A DNA stretch of 64,000 nt, from NCBI GenBank assembly GCA_020724025.1, contig DYHU01000001.1:7117-71116 (forward strand). Reading direction: 5' to 3'. Shown here one piece after another: positions 44,580-53,646 of this stretch. The stretch is from Syntrophorhabdus sp. (lineage in GTDB: Bacteria > Desulfobacterota > BSN033 > UBA1163). The position numbers and the translations under genes are program-made. Position 1 is the stretch's first letter. Each line of letters begins with the position of its first letter. The notes beneath the pieces were generated by a model. It made no database searches, had not been told where the DNA came from, and saw only the letters and a list, made by a program, of their open reading frames with translations.

Positions 44580-44735
44580 TTATAGACTGTGTCGTAATTC
44601 GCCGTTCCCCCTTCGACACGCTCAGGGCGAACGGCTAAGTCATTGATTTTTAATATCCCGTGGTCCGTTCGTGGTGAGTCCCGCGGTTCGCGGGATCGAA
44701 CCATGAACGGACTTATAACACAGTCTCTTAGCCGG
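44580..44735. repeat. Compound palindromic repeat (GAACGG family), copy 2
   Basis: It matches 42766-42925 almost base for base over its second hairpin (GTGGTCCGTTCGTGGTGAGT, CCCGCGGTTCGCGGGATCGA, ACCATGAACGGACTT) and begins ACTGTGTCGTAATTCGCCGTTC. It has the same orientation as copy 1. It ends about 85 bp before cheA. Confidence 0.85.
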
Positions 44736-44818
44736 GTAGTCTTATAGTCCCGGGATGATGAGATGCCACAGGCGTGGATCATGGAAACAAACATATCATT
44801 CATTAAAAGGTGTGAAAG

Positions 44819-47137
44819 ATGATTGAAAATAGGGCGGACCTTGTCGAACTGATCGAGCAATTAGCAATTCAATGTATGACGGTTGAGCCGGACGATCTCC
44901 CCGGACTGGGGGCCATTTTGGAGAAACTGGAGAAGATGGAGAAAATGGCCAGGGAGGTTGGCCTTACATCCATCCGGCTTCTGGCTGAAGCCCTGAAAAA
45001 AGCGGTTGAAAAAATTGTTCTGAATGAATGCCAGGAGCCTCAAAAAGGCGTTAGTCTTTTGGGCTCAGGGGTAAAATTGATCCAGAATCGGATGGTCTGT
45101 CCCGATCATCCGAGATCGGCCGAAGAGGAATCCTTCTGGAAGGATTGGGAGTCATTAATAGAGGAGAAGAGACCTTTGTTTGACGAAGAGGAGACCTCCG
45201 GAGCAAAGGAAGGGAACATCCCTTCATCCGCCATCGACCAGGATACGGAGCTTTACAGAGATTTTATCTCGGAGGCCTTGGAGCATCTGGGCACGATCGA
45301 ACTGAATCTGATCAATTTAGAACAGTCCCCGGGAGACAGAGAGTATATCAATGCCATCTTCCGTCCTTTTCATACGATCAAGGGGGTTTCGGGATTCCTT
45401 AATCTTCACGATATTCAAAAATTTTCCCATGCCATGGAGTCTTTGCTCGATGAAGCAAGGAATGGAAAGCTTCAGATCTCTCAGGAGGTGGTTGATCTCA
45501 TTCTGGAATCGGTAGACCAGTTGAAGTGTATGATTCTCGACCTGAGGGATCATGTTGAATCGGGCAGAGTGGGATGTTCCACATTTGAACTGGAGCCCTA
45601 TCTGAAGAGGATCGAGATCCTGAAAGGGAACAGTCCGCCGGCTGAAGGCGTAAAACCGGGAGGGACGGAAGCAGATCCTGATGATAAGTCGGTGCGACTC
45701 AAAACCGAGAAAGTCCCGCGTCTCGGAGAGATCCTCAGTTCAAAAGGCATGGTCTCTTCCGAAGATATTTCCGATGCCCTAAAGGAACAGGGAGATGAGG
45801 GAGCGAGTCTAAAATTAGGGGAGATTCTGATCAAGGAGAAGAAAGTCAAACCCAGTCAGGTCCTCGACGCTCTTAGAGAACAGAAGCGAATTTCATCCCA
45901 GTTCAATGAGGCTTCGGTAAAGGTTGACACGGATAAGCTGGACAATCTGGTCGATATGATCGGTGAACTGGTCATTGCCCAGTCCCTGGTGGAGCAGAAC
46001 CCTCTCTTTTCGTCACTCCGGGATCAGAAGCTGGTGCGGGATTTTTCACAGTTAAAAAGGATCACGGCCGATCTCCAAAAAATCTCCTTGTCTCTCCGGA
46101 TGGTTCCGATCCGGCAGACCTTCCAGAAGATGGTCCGTTTGGTAAGGGACCTGGCGAAGAAATCCGGGAAGCGGGTGGAGTTGATCATGTCCGGCGAGGA
46201 GACGGAGATTGACCGAAATATGGTGGAGAGCCTCTATGACCCCCTGGTTCATATGATTCGCAATGCCATCGATCATGGGATCGAGCCTCCGGAAGAGAGG
46301 CAGAGAACAGGGAAAACGGAGACGGGAAATACCTTTTTGAGGGCCTATCAGAAGGGAGGAAATGTGGTCATCGAGATCGAGGACGATGGCCAGGGTCTGA
46401 ACCGGGAGAAGATTTTAAGAAAGGCAAAAGAGCGGGGGCTCGTCTCCGATGAGATGCTGACCGATTACCAGATCGACAACCTCATCTTCGAGGCCGGGTT
46501 TTCAACAGCGGATCAGGTCACCGATATTTCGGGCCGCGGGGTGGGGATGGATGTTGTGAAAAAGGCGATTGAGAAACTGAGGGGAAAGGTCGAAATCTTC
46601 TCGTGTGAGGGAAAGGGCGCCCGTTTTATCATGCGCGTTCCACTCACCCTGGCGATCATGGACGGAATTATCGTCCGGATCGGTGAGGAGCGATACATCG
46701 TTCCAACCGTCTTCATCAAAGAGACCCTGAAGCCGCGGCGGGAAGATGTCTTTTCCATCCATCAGAAGGGAGATCTGATCAAGGTGAGAGAGAATTTCCT
46801 CCCGCTGATCCGGCTTCATCAGCTCCTGGGAGTCACCACGGAGAGGCAGAATCCATGGGAGACGCTGGTCATCGTGGTTGAAAACGAAGGGGTGCAGAAG
46901 TGTCTCATGGTGGACGATCTGGTCGGAAAACAGGAGGTCGTGATTAAAAATTTAGGGGAGAGGTTGAAGGATGTGAAAGGAGTGGCGGGCGCCACGATCA
47001 TGGGGGATGGTCGGGCCGGTCTCATCCTCGATATCCACGGCATTTTTCAAATCGACCAGACCTCTCCTTTGAAGAAGGAAGGCCCTGCCTTTCATCAAGC
47101 AGCAGAGTCAAGAAGTAGTGCTGTAAGACTAAATTAG
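44819..47137 (+). CDS. cheA: Chemotaxis histidine kinase CheA
   Basis: A 772-residue protein. Residues 1-100 are a helical Hpt-like segment without a phosphorylatable HxxKG. The true P1 domain follows, with H185 in FHTIKGVSGFL. Residues about 290-360 hold two tandem LGEIL modules (LGEILSSKGMVSSEDISDAL and LGEILIKEKKVKPSQVLDAL) in place of a usual P2 domain. Dimerisation (DNLVDMIGELVIAQSLV), ATPase (RNAIDHGIEPPEER, GRGVGMDVV) and a CheW-like P5 domain complete it. The phosphate passes to CheY (7.9 kb). Confidence 0.94.
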   Translation: MIENRADLVELIEQLAIQCMTVEPDDLPGLGAILEKLEKMEKMAREVGLTSIRLLAEALKKAVEKIVLNECQEPQKGVSLLGSGVKLIQNRMVCPDHPRSAEEESFWKDWESLIEEKRPLFDEEETSGAKEGNIPSSAIDQDTELYRDFISEALEHLGTIELNLINLEQSPGDREYINAIFRPFHTIKGVSGFLNLHDIQKFSHAMESLLDEARNGKLQISQEVVDLILESVDQLKCMILDLRDHVESGRVGCSTFELEPYLKRIEILKGNSPPAEGVKPGGTEADPDDKSVRLKTEKVPRLGEILSSKGMVSSEDISDALKEQGDEGASLKLGEILIKEKKVKPSQVLDALREQKRISSQFNEASVKVDTDKLDNLVDMIGELVIAQSLVEQNPLFSSLRDQKLVRDFSQLKRITADLQKISLSLRMVPIRQTFQKMVRLVRDLAKKSGKRVELIMSGEETEIDRNMVESLYDPLVHMIRNAIDHGIEPPEERQRTGKTETGNTFLRAYQKGGNVVIEIEDDGQGLNREKILRKAKERGLVSDEMLTDYQIDNLIFEAGFSTADQVTDISGRGVGMDVVKKAIEKLRGKVEIFSCEGKGARFIMRVPLTLAIMDGIIVRIGEERYIVPTVFIKETLKPRREDVFSIHQKGDLIKVRENFLPLIRLHQLLGVTTERQNPWETLVIVVENEGVQKCLMVDDLVGKQEVVIKNLGERLKDVKGVAGATIMGDGRAGLILDIHGIFQIDQTSPLKKEGPAFHQAAESRSSAVRLN

Positions 47138-47145
47138 AAAATAAA

Positions 47146-47285
47146 AGCATTGGGTTAAGGTCAGGGTAAGGATGCCAGTTTCGTTTTTGGGTAAAGGTAA
47201 TGGTTTTAAATCATCAGCCCTAACCCATTGACCTTTCTCCAAACGGGCTTCATAGCCTTCACCTCTTAACCTTGCCTAAAAGGTT
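47146..47285. repeat. Dispersed intergenic repeat (GGTTAAGGTCAGGG), copy 1
   Basis: It begins AAAGCATTGGGTTAAGGTCAGGG and ends CCAAACGGGCTTCATAGCC...CTTAACCTTGCC. The same two end blocks, with similar order and orientation, recur at 53306-53560. The ends are loosely inverted (TTAAGGTCAGGG against CTTAACCTTGCC). No gene is in the 174 bp gap before the phosphorylase. Confidence 0.65.
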
Positions 47286-47311
47286 ATTCCATTGTTCGAG
47301 GATGAATAAAG

Positions 47312-49864
47312 ATGAAAGAGATTACGCTTTATACGGTGGCCCCTCAGATCCCGGAACGTTTGAAACCTCTGGAGGTCATGGCGAGAAACCTCTGGTTCTC
47401 GTGGAACCTCGAAGCCATTGACCTTTTCCGTTCAATGGATTCCCAACTCTGGGAGGATACCTGCCATAATCCCCTGGCAATGCTCGGCCAGCTGAGTGAA
47501 GACCGCCTCCATGAGCTCCTCAGGGATGAGGGATTCCTCCTGGAAATGGATCGGATTTTTGAGGAATTCAATCGCTACATAGGTGAGAAAAAGGCTTATG
47601 AGTTCGGCCTGAAGGCCCCGGTGGAGTTTAGAGTCGCCTATTTCTCCGCAGAATACGGGCTTACGGATTGTCTTCCCATCTACTCCGGAGGCCTGGGGGT
47701 TCTGTCAGGAGACCATTTGAAATCAGCGAGCGACCTCCGGATTAACCTCACAGGGGTGGGGCTTCTCTACCAGAAGGGTTATTTCCTGCAGTATCTGAAT
47801 GAGGACGGCTGGCAGATGGAGACTTACCCGGATAACGATTTTCACATTCTTCCGGTTCAACTCGAAAGGGATGAGAGAGGGGAGCCCTTGACGATTGAAG
47901 TCCCTATCCAGGGACGGAATGTGAAAGTCCGGGTCTGGCGGGTCCAGGTGGGTCGGGTTTCGCTCTTCCTGCTTGATACCAATACCGTGGAGAATTCGGA
48001 GATGGACAGGGATATTACTTCCTCCCTCTACGGCGGCGATGGAGAGATGCGTTTGAAGCAGGAAGTCGTTCTCGGAATCGGTGGCATCCGAGCCCTAAAT
48101 CGACTGGGGATTGAAGCCCATGTGTTTCATATGAATGAGGGCCACTCAGCCTTTGCCCTCATCGAGAGGATCCGTTCCTTGATGGAGAACCAGAACCTCT
48201 CTTTTGAAGAGGCCAGGGAGGCGGTCTATTGTAGCAGTATCTTTACCACCCATACGCCGGTTCCAGCCGGCATAGACGTCTTTGGGAAAGACATGATCTC
48301 CTCGGCGCTCGGAGATTATATCCGCTCTTTAGGGATTTCACTGGAGTCGTTTATGGGTTTGGGAGCCCAAGAGGATAAAGGCTCTATTCATTCCCTGAAT
48401 ATGGCTATCCTGGCAATCAAAAACAGTGCACGGACCAATGGGGTTAGCCGGCTCCACCAGAGCGTATCCCGACGCATGTGGAGCCATCTATGGCCCTCCC
48501 TGCCTGAGGCGGATATTCCCATCGAGGGGATCACCAATGGGATTCATATCCCCTCCTGGATCTCCAATGATCTGGGAAGCCTCCTGAATCGCTATCTGGG
48601 TAGACGCTGGGCAGAAGACCCGGACAATGTAAAGGTCTGGGAGCGAATCAATCGTATTCCGGATTCCGAGCTCTGGCGGACTCATGAGCGCCGTCGCGAG
48701 AGGCTGATCGCTTTTGCGCGGAGAAGGCTCGAGGAGCAGTTAATCCATCAGGGAGCGAAAAAAAAGGAAGTGGAGGTCGCCAGGGAGGTCCTCAATCCCG
48801 AGGCCCTGACCATCGGTTTTGCCAGACGTTTTGCCACATACAAGCGGGGGGATCTGATTCTCCGTGACCCCCAGCGCCTTGCAAAAATCTTGAACGATTC
48901 CCAGAGGCCGGTTCAGGTCCTCTTTGCGGGGAAGGCCCATCCCAAGGATCATCCAGGGAAGGAGATGATTAAAAGCATCATTCACCTGGCCAAGCAACCC
49001 GAATTCCGGCACCGGTTGGTCTTTATCGAGGACTATGACCTCAATGTAGGGCGCTATCTCGTCCAGGGGGTGGATGTGTGGCTGAACAATCCCCGTCGCC
49101 CCCTTGAGGCCTGCGGAACGAGCGGCATGAAGGCGGCGGCAAACGGAGTATTGAACCTGAGCATTCTCGATGGCTGGTGGGCCGAAGGCTACCAGCCGGG
49201 CCTCGGGTGGGCCATCGGAGGCGGAGAGGAATACGACGATTCCGATTATCAGGACGAGATTGAGAACCATGCCTGCTATAACCTGTTAGAGAGAACCATT
49301 GTCCCTCTCTTTTACGAGAGAGGGCGGGACAACCTTCCCAGGGAATGGATTGGTATGATGAAGAAATCCATGCAGATCCTGGCCGCCAACTTCAACTCCC
49401 ACAGGATGCTTGAAGATTATGTCGAGCGTTTCTATCTTCCTCTATCCCTCCGCAGGAATGAAATTCGGGAAGAAGGATTCAAGGGAATCAGGGATCTGAC
49501 CGCATGGATGAATCACCTGAGAGCGAACTGGTCGAAACTACGGATTTTAGAGAAGCGAAGCGGGGTGAAGAACGGAATCGAATTGGGAAAAACACTCAAA
49601 GCCGAAGTCACCCTTTCCCTCGGACGGCTTTCTCCTCATGACCTCTCCGTGGAGATTTATTATGGCCCTGTCGATTCCAAAGCCAATTTCCTGGATTGTT
49701 TTACCCTTCCTCTTCAGCCTGTTTCAGAGGGAGGAGAACGAGTGATCTTCAGGGGGGAAATACCCTGCCGCACGGTGGGCCGTTTCGGCTTCAGAATCCG
49801 CGTCCTTCCCTTCCATCCCCTTCTGACGAACCCTTATTCCCTGGGTCTGATTCTCTGGGGATAG
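47312..49864 (+). CDS. glgP: Alpha-glucan (glycogen/maltodextrin) phosphorylase
   Basis: An 850-residue GT35 enzyme that releases glucose-1-phosphate from alpha-1,4-glucan. It has the N-terminal domain typical of the bacterial/archaeal GlgP branch (RNLWFSWNLEAIDLF) and FSAEYGLTDCLPIYSGGLGV. HTPVPAGIDVF follows, and the PLP-lysine motif EACGTSGMKAAANG has K607. The length is right for this branch. It is not a motility gene; it lies between cheA and EAL/HDOD signalling genes and is 9 bp from the next gene. Confidence 0.94.
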   Translation: MKEITLYTVAPQIPERLKPLEVMARNLWFSWNLEAIDLFRSMDSQLWEDTCHNPLAMLGQLSEDRLHELLRDEGFLLEMDRIFEEFNRYIGEKKAYEFGLKAPVEFRVAYFSAEYGLTDCLPIYSGGLGVLSGDHLKSASDLRINLTGVGLLYQKGYFLQYLNEDGWQMETYPDNDFHILPVQLERDERGEPLTIEVPIQGRNVKVRVWRVQVGRVSLFLLDTNTVENSEMDRDITSSLYGGDGEMRLKQEVVLGIGGIRALNRLGIEAHVFHMNEGHSAFALIERIRSLMENQNLSFEEAREAVYCSSIFTTHTPVPAGIDVFGKDMISSALGDYIRSLGISLESFMGLGAQEDKGSIHSLNMAILAIKNSARTNGVSRLHQSVSRRMWSHLWPSLPEADIPIEGITNGIHIPSWISNDLGSLLNRYLGRRWAEDPDNVKVWERINRIPDSELWRTHERRRERLIAFARRRLEEQLIHQGAKKKEVEVAREVLNPEALTIGFARRFATYKRGDLILRDPQRLAKILNDSQRPVQVLFAGKAHPKDHPGKEMIKSIIHLAKQPEFRHRLVFIEDYDLNVGRYLVQGVDVWLNNPRRPLEACGTSGMKAAANGVLNLSILDGWWAEGYQPGLGWAIGGGEEYDDSDYQDEIENHACYNLLERTIVPLFYERGRDNLPREWIGMMKKSMQILAANFNSHRMLEDYVERFYLPLSLRRNEIREEGFKGIRDLTAWMNHLRANWSKLRILEKRSGVKNGIELGKTLKAEVTLSLGRLSPHDLSVEIYYGPVDSKANFLDCFTLPLQPVSEGGERVIFRGEIPCRTVGRFGFRIRVLPFHPLLTNPYSLGLILWG

Positions 49865-49873
49865 AAAACGGGG

Positions 49874-51085
49874 ATGGAAACCTTTATCGCCAGGCAGCCG
49901 ATTTTCGATCTCAACCAGAGGGTCTATGGGTATGAACTCCTCTTTCGTTCCGGTCTGGACAATGTGTTCAGGCATACCGATCCTGACCAGGCCACCTCCA
50001 AAGTCATCTTGGACAGTTTTTTTCTCATGGGCATTCAATCTCTCACCGGCGGGAAAAGGGCTTTCATTAATATCACCCGGGACATCCTCCTCAACGAGTT
50101 TCTCTTTCTCATTCCGAAGGAGTGGATTGTCGTTGAGATTCTCGAAAATGTGGCGCCGGATGCCGAAGTCATTGCGGCCTGTAAAAAACTGAAAAGGGCC
50201 GGCTATTTTTTGGCTCTGGATGATTTTGTCTATGATGAAGCCTTTACGCCCCTCATTCGATTGAGCGATTTCATCAAGGTCGATTTCTTATCCACGGAAA
50301 AAGAGGTTCGGAGGGACCTGGTAAAGAGGTTTGCCCCTTCAGGTGTCCGGTTTCTCGCTGAGAAGATCGAGACCCGGGAGATGCTTGAAGAGGCAAAGGA
50401 GACAGGGTTTACCTATTGCCAGGGTTATTTCTTCAGCAAACCGAAGATCGTTTCGGGAAAGGACATCCCGGGATTCAAACTTCATTATCTGAGTGTGCTT
50501 CAGGAGATCCACCGGCCCGAACTCGATTTCGGGAGATTGGCGGAGATTGTTAAAAGGGAAATATCCCTTTCATTTAAACTCCTCCGTTACATCAACTCCG
50601 CGTTTTTCGGATTGAGGAATAAAATCTCTTCCCTCAAACAAGCTCTTCTCCTCTTAGGTGAAAGAGAGATTAGAAAATGGATCACACTTGTCACGCTCGC
50701 CACTTTGGGAGAGGATAAGCCAGATGAGCTGGTCATTCAGTCGATCATTCGCGCAAAATTCAGTGAATCACTCGCTCCCTATCTCGGACTTTTTCACCGG
50801 TCAGAGGACCTTTTCCTCATGGGAATGTTTTCTATGATCGACGCCATATTGGGCCGTCCCCTTCCGGAGATTCTCCAAGAGATTCCAATTTCCCAAGACA
50901 TTAAGAGGGCTCTTTCAGGAGAAGAGAACCGTTTGGGAGAAGTTTACCGGTTTGTTCTTTCCTATGAAAGAGGAGAGTGGGAGAAGTTTTCCTGCCAGGC
51001 TCATCAGATTGGAATAGATGAGGAGAAGACAGCCCGGCTTTATATGGATGCCGTAAAATGGGGTTCTGGATTTGAGGAAATCTGA
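49874..51085 (+). CDS. EAL-HDOD signalling protein
   Basis: A 403-residue YuxH/CdgJ-type protein. The N-terminal EAL-like domain (1-200) starts FIARQPIFDLNQRVYGYELLFRS, where EAL is ELL. It keeps ALDDF but lacks the GTG loop, so cyclic-di-GMP hydrolysis is doubtful. The C-terminal HDOD domain (200-400) includes SFKLLRYINSAFFGLRNKISS and QALLLLGEREIRKW. Related proteins affect motility. It begins 9 bp after glgP, probably in the same transcript. Confidence 0.88.
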   Translation: METFIARQPIFDLNQRVYGYELLFRSGLDNVFRHTDPDQATSKVILDSFFLMGIQSLTGGKRAFINITRDILLNEFLFLIPKEWIVVEILENVAPDAEVIAACKKLKRAGYFLALDDFVYDEAFTPLIRLSDFIKVDFLSTEKEVRRDLVKRFAPSGVRFLAEKIETREMLEEAKETGFTYCQGYFFSKPKIVSGKDIPGFKLHYLSVLQEIHRPELDFGRLAEIVKREISLSFKLLRYINSAFFGLRNKISSLKQALLLLGEREIRKWITLVTLATLGEDKPDELVIQSIIRAKFSESLAPYLGLFHRSEDLFLMGMFSMIDAILGRPLPEILQEIPISQDIKRALSGEENRLGEVYRFVLSYERGEWEKFSCQAHQIGIDEEKTARLYMDAVKWGSGFEEI

Positions 51086-51241
51086 CGGTCAATAGTCATT
51101 TGTCTGACATCGGATTTATTTACCGAGAGACGCCCCAATTGATTTACTGAATTAATTCAATAAGTTATCAAGACTATGCCATTTGGCACGAGAAATGAAT
51201 ATCATAAATCTTGAATTTTAGCCTTTCTTCCGGAGACAGTG

Positions 51242-53308
51242 ATGAAACCTGTAAAGATGGATAGGATGGAGAAAAACTCCGCTTCAGACCGAATGGCATT
51301 GCTTTACGAGGAGACGAAGAAGAGGCTGGACGAATTGACCATCCTCTACGAGATGACGAAGGTTTCTCACTCCGCTCTCAATTTCGACAAGATGTTAAGT
51401 GAAATGGTCAGAGTCCTTTACGACTTTTTTATCTTCGAAAGGCTCTCCGTATTGTTGATCGATGAACCCTCCGGGCGATTAACCCTTCATCCCTCTTCCA
51501 TTGGTTTTTCTGCCGATACACTCGACGTTCTCCATCTCAAAGTGGGAAAGGGCATCACCGGATGGGTGGCTGAGAACGGGGCCTCGCTTCTGGTCAACGA
51601 TGTCCGGAACGATCCGAGATATTTTGGAAGTGATAAGGACATTCTTTCGGAGATGTGCGCTCCTCTCAAAGTGGGGGGAAAGGTTATCGGGGTCATGGAT
51701 ACCCAGAGCCGGAGGCAGAATGCGTTCTCGGATGGGGACCTCCGGTTGTTTGAGACAGCAGGAGGACATCTGGCCAGCATCATCGAGAATGTGCGATCTG
51801 AAGAGAGGTATAGGACCGTGGTCGAAAACGCCCTCGACGGAGTCCTGGTGATGGAAGAGGGCTTTCGGTTGACCTATGTGAATGAGAGGCTGGCAGAGCT
51901 TTTGGGTTTTCAAAGGGAAGAGTTGGTCGGGGCCGAATTTCTGGACTTCCTCGACGAGAGAAGTCGGCGAATTCTGACAGAAAGAAGTCTCCTGCGTCAA
52001 AGAGGAGCGGAGGCGCCACCTCGATATGAGATCAATATCCTCCGGAAGAACGGCGAGATCCGAAATGTGGAAGTCAGCTCCACGATGATCCGCGATTATC
52101 ATGGGAATACGAACGAGATTGCATTCCTGAAGGACATCACCGAGAAACGGAAGATGGAGGAACAGCTTTTTCAGGCCGAGAAACTGCGGGCTGTAGGGGA
52201 GATGGCGAGTGGCGTGGCCCACGATTTTAACAACGCTCTGGCCATTATCCTCGGAAATACCCAGTTATTGCTCCTCAGCACAAAGGATAAGGAGCAGGTG
52301 GATGCATTGAAGATTATTGAGAAGGTGGCCAAAGACGGCGCCCAGACCGTCCGGCGCCTTCAGGAGTTCACGAAGAGTAAGGTGCGGCAGGATCTTTACA
52401 AGATGGATATCAATGCCATTGTGAAAGATGCGGTTGAAATCACCCGTCCAAAATGGAGAGACGAAGGCCAGGGCAGGGGAGCCCATATCGAAATGGTCAC
52501 CCACTTTGAGAAAGTTCCTCCTGCGGCGGGCAATGTCTCGGAGTTGCGAGAGGTGATCACCAATATGATCTTCAATGCCATTGATGCGATGCCTGAAGGA
52601 GGAAGAATCGAGATCAGGACCTTCCGGGGGACAGAAAAGGTTCTCATTCGGGTTTCGGATACGGGCCTCGGAATGTCTGAGGAGGTCAGAAAGAAGATAT
52701 TCGAACCCTTCTTCACCACCAAACCCTTCACGAATACAGGGCTGGGATTGAGCATGTCGTATGGAATCATTCAAAGATTCGGAGGGGAGATCGAAGTTGA
52801 GAGCGAGATCGGATCAGGAACGACATTCACCATCACTTTGCCCATCACTTTGCCCATTATTCAGGACGGAAAGGAAGAGATTGCACCCGTATCCACAATC
52901 AAGAAGGGGAAGCCAGCCCGGATCCTCGTGATCGATGACGAGGAGCATGTAAGGAATGTTCTGTCCCGCAGTCTCTCCGTAGTCAATCACCAGGTCTTCG
53001 AAGCCCCCTCCGGAGAGCAGGGATTAAAACTGTTCCGGGAGAGGCCGTTCGATCTCGTTTTGACCGACCTTGGGATGCCAAACCTCTCCGGATGGGAGGT
53101 GTGTAAAGCGATCAAGAAGATGAGTCCGGGGACTCCGGTTGGGATGATCACGGGGTGGGGAATGGAACTCGATGAGTCGAAAATAAAAGATAGCGGAGTT
53201 GATTTCGTCATCTCAAAACCCTTCGAGTTCAGCCAGGTTCTCAATCTTGTCACCGAATCGATCGAATCCAAAAAGATAAGTCCTTCTCCTGAATTGCTCG
53301 GAAAATAG
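51242..53308 (+). CDS. Soluble hybrid histidine kinase (GAF-PAS-HisKA-ATPase-REC)
   Basis: A 688-residue protein without membrane segments: a helical start, GAF domain (about 25-185), PAS (187-305), HisKA with H327 (GVAHDFNNALAI), ATPase (NMIFNAIDAMPEGG, DTGLGMSEEV, NTGLGLSMSYGI) and a C-terminal receiver with D609 (VLTDLGMPNLSG). The 156 bp before it contain a TTGGCACG phrase but no full sigma-54 match. Partners are not evident. A GTG at 51239 overlaps the chosen ATG. Confidence 0.88.
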   Translation: MKPVKMDRMEKNSASDRMALLYEETKKRLDELTILYEMTKVSHSALNFDKMLSEMVRVLYDFFIFERLSVLLIDEPSGRLTLHPSSIGFSADTLDVLHLKVGKGITGWVAENGASLLVNDVRNDPRYFGSDKDILSEMCAPLKVGGKVIGVMDTQSRRQNAFSDGDLRLFETAGGHLASIIENVRSEERYRTVVENALDGVLVMEEGFRLTYVNERLAELLGFQREELVGAEFLDFLDERSRRILTERSLLRQRGAEAPPRYEINILRKNGEIRNVEVSSTMIRDYHGNTNEIAFLKDITEKRKMEEQLFQAEKLRAVGEMASGVAHDFNNALAIILGNTQLLLLSTKDKEQVDALKIIEKVAKDGAQTVRRLQEFTKSKVRQDLYKMDINAIVKDAVEITRPKWRDEGQGRGAHIEMVTHFEKVPPAAGNVSELREVITNMIFNAIDAMPEGGRIEIRTFRGTEKVLIRVSDTGLGMSEEVRKKIFEPFFTTKPFTNTGLGLSMSYGIIQRFGGEIEVESEIGSGTTFTITLPITLPIIQDGKEEIAPVSTIKKGKPARILVIDDEEHVRNVLSRSLSVVNHQVFEAPSGEQGLKLFRERPFDLVLTDLGMPNLSGWEVCKAIKKMSPGTPVGMITGWGMELDESKIKDSGVDFVISKPFEFSQVLNLVTESIESKKISPSPELLGK

Positions 53309-53560
53309 AAACATTAGGTTAAGGTCAGGGCAAAGATATCCGTTTCGAGAAATTGAAATTGACGTTTCTCGTTGTCGAAGCTCGTATCGAGGCTCGTATA
53401 GGGATACTGGATTCTCGAGCTTCTAAATTCGAGCTTCTTGCTTCGATACCAGCATCCTCACTCATAACCGTTTGACTATCCATCCAAACGGGCGTCATAA
53501 CCGTAACCTTGACCGATTAACCTTAACCCAAATGAGCTTTGTCTCCGTTGCCTTAATCCA
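53306..53560. repeat. Dispersed intergenic repeat (GGTTAAGGTCAGGG), copy 2
   Basis: It begins AACATTAGGTTAAGGTCAGGG and ends CCAAACGGGCGTCATAACC...GATTAACCTTAACCC, matching the ends of 47146-47285. Between them lies about 100 bp of additional sequence with its own palindromes (GAAGCTCGTATCGAGGCTCGTA and ATTCTCGAGCTTCTAAATTCGA parts). Fills most of the 338 bp gap before the next kinase. Confidence 0.6.
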
Positions 53561-53573
53561 AAAAGGATTTTCA

Positions 53574-53602
53574 TTGATTCATCCATTGTTTTGATATATT
53601 AT
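53574..53602 (+). promoter_or_regulatory. Sigma-70-like promoter
   Basis: TTGATT, a 17 bp spacer and TATTAT lie 45-73 bp before the ATG at 53647. The match to the housekeeping consensus is good, and no sigma-28 or sigma-54 motif is nearby. Confidence 0.5.
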
Positions 53603-53646
53603 CCCGCTATACTCAACTTCTCTCTCAAAAAAAGGGTTGGAACATC

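Noticed and set aside
51190..51207. Sigma-54-like TTGGCACG before the 51.2 kb kinase
   Set aside because: The -24 is perfect, but the -12 GC is missing at the required 10 bp distance (GA instead).
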